A DNA stretch of 5,212 nt from Rhodospirillaceae bacterium (GTDB lineage: Bacteria; Pseudomonadota; Alphaproteobacteria; Rhodospirillales; Magnetovibrionaceae). Each line of letters opens with the position of its first letter. Positions within the stretch are counted from its first letter, which is position 1. The stretch spans positions 1 through 5,212 of the forward strand of contig JAOULV010000120.1 of assembly GCA_029881835.1 (NCBI GenBank), given 5' to 3'. The notes under the pieces were generated by a model that had not been told where the DNA came from, did not search any database, and was given only the letters and a program-made list of their open reading frames with translations. Shown here piece by piece: positions 1 through 5,212 of this stretch. A program made the translations under genes and the position numbers.

Positions 1-22
1 AAGCAAGTAACAATTCTTGCTT
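1..22 (-). terminator. Possible terminator hairpin behind the Slam-like gene
   Basis: AAGCAAG at 1-7 is the exact reverse complement of CTTGCTT at 16-22, with an 8-base loop between them, so the transcript can fold a 7-bp stem. It lies 26 bases past the stop codon of the Slam-like gene, where a terminator for the minus-strand operon would be expected. The stem is not GC-rich, and any U-tract would fall beyond the window edge, so termination cannot be confirmed from this sequence. Confidence 0.33.
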
Positions 23-48
23 GAGCGTTCATATGGTGGGTGGGGGGG

Positions 49-1524
49 TTAAAACCTGATGGTTTTGCTCAACATAATTTGTGCACGGTTATTTATGGTT
101 TCAAAGTTAACAATATTTGACCCAGACATCGATCTTTCAACCGTTCCGGTTAGCTGAACGTCATTGAGCTGTTGAGAAAGCGTGTCTTGAGAAAAAATTG
201 AAACCAGCGGCAATCCACCAGTCACGCGCAAGGATGTTTTTGTATCCCTACGTTTGATCGATGAAACAAAGGCGTCGCTGTCTTCGTATTTGTCAATCTG
301 ATAGTTGCCCTGGAATATAAGGAACCGGCCTTTATCAAATAATCTGGTGTATGCGGCCCCAACACCCTTTTTATTGAATGTATTGTAGCTTTTTATGGCG
401 TTCTTTCTTCCCGCCATTGCATATATATCAAGCAACGATATGGGGCTGAAGGTGATTTTTGTTCCCACCTTTGTTTCCATATTCCACCCGTTCTTTTCAT
501 GGGCAGTTGAACTGCTCGACGTGCTGTACATTTGGTTTTGGGCTTTTTGTTCAATATACGGGCGGTATTTTTTACCACCAAGGGCATCCCATCTTAATTT
601 TGCGCCGTTTTCCATCAGGTAAGATTTTTTTGCCATGTTTATGCGGTTATGATTTACCGATAGATCAAAGCTGCCAATATCAGAAATAAATACTCCGCCT
701 AAATCTATTCTTCCGACAATAAGATCCAGATTATCCTGTGCCGCTTGCTGATCAGTAGTAATATTTATTTTTCCATATATTTCATGCGCTCGCTGCAAGC
801 CCAAATCATGACGCCCTTCTAGGGTTGCCGAAAACAGCCCGCCGATATCGTCCCTTTCTTTCGCGCTATTGGGTATTATTGTATCAAGCAAAGAAATGTC
901 ACCGGATTTTGGTGCCGCATTTCTGTTGCTGTCATAGTGAATGCCAAGCGCTGTTGAAAGTGTAAATTTAGTGCGCTTATTCTTGGCCTCAATATCATCC
1001 ATATATTTTTTTGCCTGTAACTTGTTTTCGGCAGAAATATCTGATGATAAAATATTATTAAATACGCTTTGGGCCTCTACAAAATTTCCAAGTCGGTAAA
1101 GAACCACACCGTAAAGCATGCGAACATAATGCAAATCGGGGCGTTGTAATAAAATGCGTTCAATTGCTGCTTGGGCGCGGTCTAATCTGCCTTTAAAAAT
1201 TTGTGTTCTGGCATAAAGAATATTTATTTCAATATTATCGGGATCAGCCAAAACATCTTCAAATGTTACCTCGCGCTCAAGCGTTCCAAGATCAAAGTTT
1301 TCTAAAATAGCCGCACGAATACGTTCGGCATCTTCACGCCCGGTTTCAATAATGGTTTCTGTGGTGGTACTTGCTTGCGCCAGCTGGTCGGCCGCAAAAG
1401 CGGAACTGGCATAAGAGCCAAAGGTTGCTAACGCACCATGCGTTAGCGCAAACAAAAATAAAAGGGGGGCTTTTTTACGGCCCCGCCTTTTATAATTTTT
1501 TTTGGTGGGTATGTTTATTTTCAT
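49..1524 (-). CDS. TPR and beta-barrel outer-membrane protein, Slam-like (DUF560 / type XI secretion family)
   Basis: This 491-residue protein is predicted to sit in the outer membrane. It has a signal peptide with an unusually basic start (KKNYKRRGRKK, residues 8-18), a hydrophobic core and a likely signal-peptidase I site after AFA at about residue 44; there is no lipobox. Residues about 97-165 read as two TPR-like helical pairs (DPDNIEINILYARTQ, then RPDLHYVRMLYG). Residues about 185-491 are alternating beta strands that open with GIHYDSNRN, resembling the YDSN signature of Slam barrels, and end in aromatic F491 like other outer-membrane barrels. There are no cysteines. Length and domain order fit Slam proteins, which help move lipoproteins or soluble barrel proteins to the cell surface. 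An in-frame TAG at 1534-1536 excludes an earlier start. The Shine-Dalgarno sequence is weak (AAGAA, about 13 bases upstream). It is the second gene after the FecR-domain gene, which is the likely cargo. A generic TPR porin-like protein is the main alternative. Confidence 0.8.
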   Translation of the reverse strand: MKINIPTKKNYKRRGRKKAPLLFLFALTHGALATFGSYASSAFAADQLAQASTTTETIIETGREDAERIRAAILENFDLGTLEREVTFEDVLADPDNIEINILYARTQIFKGRLDRAQAAIERILLQRPDLHYVRMLYGVVLYRLGNFVEAQSVFNNILSSDISAENKLQAKKYMDDIEAKNKRTKFTLSTALGIHYDSNRNAAPKSGDISLLDTIIPNSAKERDDIGGLFSATLEGRHDLGLQRAHEIYGKINITTDQQAAQDNLDLIVGRIDLGGVFISDIGSFDLSVNHNRINMAKKSYLMENGAKLRWDALGGKKYRPYIEQKAQNQMYSTSSSSTAHEKNGWNMETKVGTKITFSPISLLDIYAMAGRKNAIKSYNTFNKKGVGAAYTRLFDKGRFLIFQGNYQIDKYEDSDAFVSSIKRRDTKTSLRVTGGLPLVSIFSQDTLSQQLNDVQLTGTVERSMSGSNIVNFETINNRAQIMLSKTIRF

Positions 1525-1532
1525 ACCGGCAT
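1521..1532 (-). other. Three-codon ORF overlapping the Slam-like start
   Basis: On the minus strand the bases read ATGCCGGTATGA: a tiny frame (Met-Pro-Val-stop) whose TGA overlaps the ATG of the Slam-like gene as ATGA. The AAGAA stretch is 5 bases before this first ATG, a better distance than to the real start. Ribosomes could therefore load on the mini-ORF and reinitiate at the overlapping ATG. The pattern is plain in the sequence; a function for it is speculation and it may be chance. Confidence 0.25.
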
Positions 1533-1556
1533 ACTATTTCTTAAAGCGACAACCTA

Positions 1557-2951
1557 TCAAGGTTTAATAATTGATCCACCGATTGCCACCTCTTTAGAGG
1601 TTGCAGTTTCGCGCAATGACAAGGCCTGCAACGCATTCGGTAATGACCCGCCACCATCAATGAAAGTTACCATTCCATCGCCATCATAACCGCCGCCAAT
1701 GCTTGCTTGATAGGAGTTTACCTCAATTACGCCAGAATATACGGTATAGGTAACATTAAAAGGTACGGTGTTTGCACCCGTACTAACCCCAAGCGTTGGG
1801 ACGCTGATGTTACCATAACTACCAGAGAGGTGACGGGTATTAAAGTTGGCATCCATGGTAAAATCATAGTTACCTATTACTGTGCCATTAAGCCGGCTTA
1901 GGCCATCTTTAAGATCGGCGGACGTAAGCTCCCCACTGGTATTTGGAAATTGTCCAAAATACATTGGCACGTTATTTTGTGCGTAGTTAATCACGCCTGT
2001 ATAGCCACGCAATTGCGCGTAGTTAAGCGGCGTCAAACCATCAACCGAAGAAGCCGTGCTTGCGGCAGATGTGGTAGTGCCGGAAAGCGCAGACTGTAGG
2101 TCCTGGCTAATGGTTTCTGCCACCACAGCGTCAGATGTAATTGCGGTTACGTTTCCGGAAACGGTTGCTATATCGCTAAAGCTTCCTTCCGGCCCCGCAC
2201 CCTTGGCATCGGCGATTGCACTAGCTACGCTTTCGCCACTTTGTTGCGTTACACCAGAAACCTGCTTTTCGAACTGGGTAATGATTTCAGCCGGAATTGC
2301 GCTAACCGCGCTGGGGGCGGCACCGGGTTCTACGCTAAAGCCAAAACCTGAACGGCGAACTTCGGCATTGCCAAATTCATTTTTAAATACAATGCCACCT
2401 GCTTTGTCACCGGTATTGTTGTTTGGTCCTGGACCCAAAAGACCAAAGTACCAACCGCCGGTCTCTGGTTTGCTTACGGCAAAGAAGCTTGTTCCGCGTA
2501 TGCCGATCTCACCATTGGGTGTGCGTATGATAACGTTTTCAGGATTCTGTTTTGCAATTTCGCCCGAAATATAACGAAACGCACCCTTGGCCACATTTAC
2601 AATGAGCTTAGAATTGCCAGATGGGTCATATACCATTTCATCAATGATAATTTCTGACTGCGGGCCAACTGTGAACGTTGTTTCATCAAGCAACAAAATT
2701 TGTAGCCCTGAATCAACGCCGCTTTCAACGGTTTCAAGAAAATAAACCCCATCACCGCTTTTGCCACTACGTTTCGAATCTTTTTCAGGCGCAATTAGGC
2801 TAACTGATCCATGCACTGCGGCCTGGACGCCAACCCTTTCTAATGCACTTGCCGGCGTAGCGATCATGGATATACCAACTACACCCATTGCCAGAACCGG
2901 CACTACGGCAGAACGATAAACGGTGTTGTTCTTATTCATACGGCGTTTCAT
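1557..2951 (-). CDS. Secreted FecR-domain protein with a glycine-rich beta C-terminal domain
   Basis: This 464-residue exported protein starts with a signal peptide (basic MKRRMNKNN, hydrophobic core, cleavage likely after ASA at residue 36). A FecR-type beta domain covers about residues 75-160, with LLDETTFTVGPQSEI, the VAKGAFRYISGE strand and the hallmark TPNGEIGIRGTSF. A long Ala/Ser/Thr/Gly-rich linker, about 209-305, probably forms a stalk. Residues about 310-464 are glycine-rich short strands (NYDFTMDANFNTRHLSG, YGNISVP, VAIGGSI) that look like a small beta barrel. No other membrane segment and no cysteine is present, so it is soluble in the periplasm or outside the cell and is not a lipoprotein. 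Classical FecR is an anti-sigma regulator with a cytoplasmic part and FecI/FecA neighbours; all of these are absent here. The Slam-like gene 32 bases downstream suggests this protein is its cargo. The start is fixed by a strong AGGAGG. The FecR domain is secure; surface export is inference. Confidence 0.85.
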   Translation of the reverse strand: MKRRMNKNNTVYRSAVVPVLAMGVVGISMIATPASALERVGVQAAVHGSVSLIAPEKDSKRSGKSGDGVYFLETVESGVDSGLQILLLDETTFTVGPQSEIIIDEMVYDPSGNSKLIVNVAKGAFRYISGEIAKQNPENVIIRTPNGEIGIRGTSFFAVSKPETGGWYFGLLGPGPNNNTGDKAGGIVFKNEFGNAEVRRSGFGFSVEPGAAPSAVSAIPAEIITQFEKQVSGVTQQSGESVASAIADAKGAGPEGSFSDIATVSGNVTAITSDAVVAETISQDLQSALSGTTTSAASTASSVDGLTPLNYAQLRGYTGVINYAQNNVPMYFGQFPNTSGELTSADLKDGLSRLNGTVIGNYDFTMDANFNTRHLSGSYGNISVPTLGVSTGANTVPFNVTYTVYSGVIEVNSYQASIGGGYDGDGMVTFIDGGGSLPNALQALSLRETATSKEVAIGGSIIKP

Positions 2952-2956
2952 GGCGC

Positions 2957-2962
2957 CCTCCT
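2957..2962 (-). promoter_or_regulatory. Strong Shine-Dalgarno site of the FecR-domain gene
   Basis: The minus strand reads AGGAGG five bases before the ATG at 2949-2951. This decides between two in-frame ATG codons, Met1 and Met5, in favour of the first, because the site would be 17 bases from the second. It contrasts with the weak site of the downstream Slam-like gene, which suggests that more FecR-domain protein is made than barrel protein. Confidence 0.8.
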
Positions 2963-2965
2963 CTC

Positions 2966-3040
2966 TACGTATAAAAGTGTACGTAAAATAACTGTTGAGC
3001 TTATCAATATCACTCTGGGCCCGGTCATATAAGTGATATG
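2966..3040 (-). promoter_or_regulatory. Probable promoter and operator region of the FecR-Slam operon
   Basis: The spacer upstream of the FecR-domain gene holds several dyads: ATATCACT (3007-3014) with its perfect inverted copy AGTGATAT (3032-3039), CATAT-N5-ATATG (3026-3040), and two copies of the self-complementary TACGTA (2966-2971 and 2980-2985). On the minus strand a TTGATA resembling a -35 box lies at 3003-3008, and TATACG, a partial -10 match, lies near 2968-2973, but their spacing is too long for one good sigma-70 promoter. The operon promoter is probably here; its exact position and regulator cannot be assigned. Confidence 0.35.
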
Positions 3041-3113
3041 GCGCACAGCAAACATGGATTTGGTCATCACAATAAGGTGATAATTCTAATCAACCAATTG
3101 AATCGCAACAATA

Positions 3114-3136
3114 TTTTTTAAAAACCGCGGTTTTAA
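3114..3136 (-). terminator. Weak hairpin behind nnrS
   Basis: The perfect palindrome AAAACCGCGGTTTT (3121-3134) lies directly after the nnrS stop codon, flanked by a T-run at 3114-3119. As RNA it would form a 5-bp stem with a CGCG loop, ending in U residues that are themselves part of the stem. The stem is short, so termination is probably leaky and some read-through from nnrS into the FecR-domain gene is possible. Confidence 0.3.
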
Positions 3137-3139
3137 GCC

Positions 3140-4300
3140 TTAGTTTGGTGGATTTGTGCGGGGAAGGGCAAGAATTGGCAGGTAAGTTATTGTAAATAAA
3201 GCAAAAGCAATGCCCCATGCGCTTGCGGCTATTATCAGGGCGTCATTTCCAAGTATGGGTTGGCAAAGCCTGGCAACGCCAGCCACACTTATAAGAACGT
3301 ATGAAACCACGACCGGCTTGGGTGTAACAAGCGCCCGGCCACTGTGGCCCAACGCGGCCCTGCTCATTACTCCAAGGGTCATGGTGCCAATGGCGCCAAC
3401 CGCCACCCCGTGCAATGCCATCGGGCCCATATCGGCGTATTCAAAAATACCTCGCCCAATAAGGCCAATTGCCAGCCAAGCATAACCTAAATGCAAAACC
3501 CAGACGATGGGTTTGTTTAATGTATGAATTGTTTGCCAGCCGTTCATTCGAACCAGATTAATTACCCCTGCCACAACTGCTAAAATAGCGCTAACCGGGT
3601 AATAATCCGCAATATATTCACCTGCCACGTCCGATAAAAAAACCGCCACAACAGAAATTACTGCAATCAAATCAATGGTGGAATGGGGGCGAACCGTTAT
3701 ATTTTTGCCCAATGACTGGCTTAGGCCCCCATTGGTAAATGCCGGAATTACGCGCCCGCCCAATATGGCAATAATAATGACAACAATATCAATGGATATT
3801 ACCAACGGGTTTGCCCAAACATCAAAACCGCTTGCGGCCATGTGGGTGAACATATTGGCGACAGCAAGAAGAAAAATCAGCAAAACAAAAACCTTATTAC
3901 GGTTTGATTTGTTTTTAAAAAGTTCAGGAATGCCAATTACAATTAATGTTGGCAGATACGCGATATCCAACAATGCAACCGCAAATGGCGGTAATATGCC
4001 CGCAGTCCACATTGCCCCGCGCCCGATAATCCAAACGCCAACCAAAATGAACAAACGCCATGACGTTGCCGGGCGCGATCGTTCCCAATTGGGGACAGCG
4101 GTCAAAAGAAACCCGGAAATTGCCGCGCTTACAAAGCCAAAAACAAGTTCATGCCCATGAAAAAGCCCAGCCGGCCACGGTAATGCGAACCATCCGCCGA
4201 TGTATGAGCCTAGCCATAATGGCACTAGAAAAGTGCCATACAGACCAGCCAAAAGAAAAAACGGTCTAAACCCGTTTTGTAGCAATATTGGCACGTTCAT
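3140..4300 (-). CDS. nnrS: NnrS family haem-copper membrane protein
   Basis: This 386-residue polytopic inner-membrane protein fits the NnrS family, which has about 12 helices and roughly 400 residues. Family landmarks are visible in order: GFRPFFLLAG at 10-19, FHGHELVFGF at 47-56 with H48 and H50, H153 in the MFTHMAASG segment, GGRVIPAFT at 181-189, H270 in VLHLGYAWL, H297, and the long signature GAIGTMTLGVMSRAALGHSGR at 302-322 with H319. The conserved histidines are candidate haem or copper ligands. NnrS proteins are induced by nitric oxide and protect cells from nitrosative stress, although the chemistry is not settled. The ATG is preceded by AAAGG six bases upstream. The gene diverges from a Dnr-like regulator across a spacer with a perfect FNR/Dnr box 92 bases from its start codon, which matches the known control of nnrS by NO-sensing Crp/Fnr proteins. 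The sequence appears intact. Confidence 0.95.
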   Translation of the reverse strand: MNVPILLQNGFRPFFLLAGLYGTFLVPLWLGSYIGGWFALPWPAGLFHGHELVFGFVSAAISGFLLTAVPNWERSRPATSWRLFILVGVWIIGRGAMWTAGILPPFAVALLDIAYLPTLIVIGIPELFKNKSNRNKVFVLLIFLLAVANMFTHMAASGFDVWANPLVISIDIVVIIIAILGGRVIPAFTNGGLSQSLGKNITVRPHSTIDLIAVISVVAVFLSDVAGEYIADYYPVSAILAVVAGVINLVRMNGWQTIHTLNKPIVWVLHLGYAWLAIGLIGRGIFEYADMGPMALHGVAVGAIGTMTLGVMSRAALGHSGRALVTPKPVVVSYVLISVAGVARLCQPILGNDALIIAASAWGIAFALFTITYLPILALPRTNPPN

Positions 4301-4330
4301 ATCTGGCCTTTGTTGGCTATTTGCTTATTA

Positions 4331-4336
4331 ATTGTA
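4331..4336 (-). promoter_or_regulatory. nnrS: Possible -10 box for nnrS
   Basis: The minus strand reads TACAAT, five of six bases of the sigma-70 -10 consensus, 30 bases before the nnrS ATG. No good -35 box stands 17 bases upstream, which is typical of an activator-dependent promoter. However, it would put the FNR/Dnr box centre near -75, not the classical -41.5, so the assignment is tentative. Confidence 0.28.
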
Positions 4337-4392
4337 CTGATTAGCATACAAAAATATAGGTAACCACCTAACATAAAAGCATCTTTTTTTCT

Positions 4393-4406
4393 TTGATTAT
4401 TATCAA
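4393..4406. promoter_or_regulatory. Perfect FNR/Dnr/NnrR operator between the divergent genes
   Basis: TTGATTATTATCAA matches the TTGAT-N4-ATCAA consensus of FNR, Dnr and NnrR at all ten defined positions. It is symmetric, so it can serve both divergent genes: 92 bases separate it from the nnrS start codon and 110 from the regulator start codon. The regulator encoded next to it carries the recognition-helix residues that contact TTGAT, so it probably binds here, activating nnrS and perhaps controlling its own gene. A global FNR homologue could also use the site. Confidence 0.85.
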
Positions 4407-4410
4407 TATT

Positions 4411-4439
4411 TTGCCGTTCAGGAAGAATTGATTTATAAG
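4411..4439 (+). promoter_or_regulatory. Candidate sigma-70 promoter of the Crp/Fnr regulator gene
   Basis: TTGCCG (4411-4416, four of six to the -35 consensus) and TATAAG (4434-4439, five of six to the -10) are separated by exactly 17 bases. The FNR/Dnr box ends four bases before the -35, with its centre near -46, so binding could activate or modulate this promoter. The predicted leader is about 70 bases. Confidence 0.45.
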
Positions 4440-4516
4440 TATTGTGTGAATATGTGCCTACAAACATTAAATAAATGCGCAGATACCGAATATACAGATG
4501 CTAAGTGGAAGACCAT

Positions 4517-5212
4517 ATGACAAACGAAGACCTAATGGCAATTTTGAAAAAGGTTCCGTTATTTGCGCGCGTTCCGGTGGATGAGCTCAAAGAGCTGGTA
4601 AATGATTCACACGTTGTTGAGGCCAAGTGCCACAAAATACTTTTTATGCAAGACGACCCAGCCGAACATTTTTACATAGTAATTGACGGATGGGTAAAAC
4701 TTTTTCGCCAAACCAAAGACGGCGATGAAGCGGTGATAGAAGTAATCACCCGCGGGCAATCATTTGCCGAAGCCGCTATTTTTGAAAAGCAAAATTTTCC
4801 CGTTAGCGCTGAATGCGTTACCGATGCGCTATTGGTCGCCATTAAAGGCGACAGCTTTATCAGCAGAATAGAGCGCCAACCGGATTTTGCGATGCAAATG
4901 CTTGCGTCCATGTCACGGCGCTTAAGAACCCACATCGCATTGATTGAACGTTTGGTTGTTAAGTCTACCTCGGAACGGTTGGGTGATTTTTTATTAAGCC
5001 TTTGCCGCACCGATTCCGATCCTGAAATAATACATCTGCCCTATGACAAGACCCTTGTGGCGGCAAGGCTGGGAATGAAACCAGAAACACTATCGCGTGC
5101 CCTGGCAAAACTGCGTTCCATCGGGGTTGAAACCCATGGCCATGAGGTTGTGGTAAAAAGCCACGAATCCTTGCGTAATTTTTGCCGTGCCGAGGACAAT
5201 TCAAAAGCGGTC
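4517..5212 (+). CDS. Crp/Fnr family regulator, Dnr/NnrR-like (3' end cut by window)
   Basis: The frame is open for 232 codons to the window edge, already near the usual 220-250 residues, so little is missing. The start has GGAAG five bases upstream. Residues about 14-110 form the cyclic-nucleotide-binding-like sensor barrel (HFYIVIDGWVKLFRQTKDG, then GQSFAEAAIF). The arginine-serine phosphate cassette that binds cAMP in CRP is absent. The dimer helix spans about 118-150. A winged helix-turn-helix follows, with LVAARLGMKPETLSRALAKL at 180-199; E190, S193 and R194 match the FNR residues that read TTGAT. Cysteines occur only at 38, 100, 163 and 223, so there is no FNR-type N-terminal iron-sulfur cluster. 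The FAEAAIF segment closely resembles Pseudomonas Dnr, a haem-dependent NO sensor. Divergence from nnrS over a perfect operator supports an NO-responsive activator. Haem or NO sensing is inferred, not visible. Confidence 0.9.
   Translation, partial: MTNEDLMAILKKVPLFARVPVDELKELVNDSHVVEAKCHKILFMQDDPAEHFYIVIDGWVKLFRQTKDGDEAVIEVITRGQSFAEAAIFEKQNFPVSAECVTDALLVAIKGDSFISRIERQPDFAMQMLASMSRRLRTHIALIERLVVKSTSERLGDFLLSLCRTDSDPEIIHLPYDKTLVAARLGMKPETLSRALAKLRSIGVETHGHEVVVKSHESLRNFCRAEDNSKAV

Noticed and set aside
395..689. Two overlapping plus-strand frames of 75 and 76 codons
   Set aside because: They overlap each other in different frames and lie opposite the beta-barrel part of the Slam-like gene, with no coding signals.
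2056..2574. 172-codon plus-strand open frame
   Set aside because: It lies wholly opposite the FecR-domain gene, has no convincing ribosome binding site or recognisable domain, and its proline/serine-rich product is typical of the antisense of a real gene.
2597..2794. 65-codon minus-strand frame inside the FecR-domain gene
   Set aside because: It is an out-of-frame shadow over the FecR domain, which is intact in the main frame.
2995..3007. TTGAGCTTATCAA, resembling a second FNR/Dnr box upstream of the FecR-domain gene
   Set aside because: The TTGA and TCAA arms are 5 bases apart and not the required 6, and the left arm lacks the final T, so the half-sites are out of register for an FNR-type dimer.
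3675..4160. 161-codon plus-strand open frame
   Set aside because: It is antisense to conserved NnrS coding sequence and shows no protein-family features.
4672..5204. Two minus-strand open frames of 112 and 79 codons
   Set aside because: Both are antisense to the Crp/Fnr regulator, whose frame is continuous and has clear domains; neither product resembles a known protein.

Overview
The window holds four genes. Three lie on the minus strand and one, at the right-hand end, lies on the plus strand and runs off the window. Moderate GC with AT-rich spacers, the NnrS and Dnr-type proteins, and a FecR-domain protein beside a Slam-type outer-membrane protein suggest an alphaproteobacterium capable of low-oxygen or nitrogen-oxide respiration. 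That placement is an inference from protein style; no rRNA or other taxonomic marker is present.

Right-hand module (about 3140-5212): nnrS (minus strand) and a Crp/Fnr-family regulator of the Dnr/NnrR type (plus strand) diverge from a 216-base spacer. The spacer contains a perfect FNR/Dnr operator, TTGATTATTATCAA, at 4393-4406. The regulator's recognition helix has the E-x-x-S-R residues that read this sequence. It lacks the N-terminal cysteine cluster of oxygen-sensing FNR and the cAMP-binding residues of CRP. The simplest reading is an NO- or low-oxygen-responsive switch that controls NnrS, a haem-copper membrane protein linked to NO stress, and perhaps itself.

Left-hand module (about 49-2951): a secreted FecR-domain protein with an alanine/serine/threonine-rich linker and a glycine-rich beta C-terminal domain is followed, 32 bases later, by a TPR plus beta-barrel protein of the surface lipoprotein assembly modulator (Slam, DUF560, type XI secretion) kind. 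The pair looks like an operon of an exported or surface protein and its outer-membrane translocator. The first gene has a strong Shine-Dalgarno sequence. The second has a weak one plus a three-codon ORF whose stop overlaps its start. This pairing of a FecR-domain protein with a Slam-like barrel is the most interesting part of the window.

The spacer at 2952-3139 between the modules carries a weak hairpin behind nnrS and several dyad repeats that could be operators for the FecR-Slam operon. I see no tRNA, rRNA, CRISPR array, insertion sequence or broken gene.
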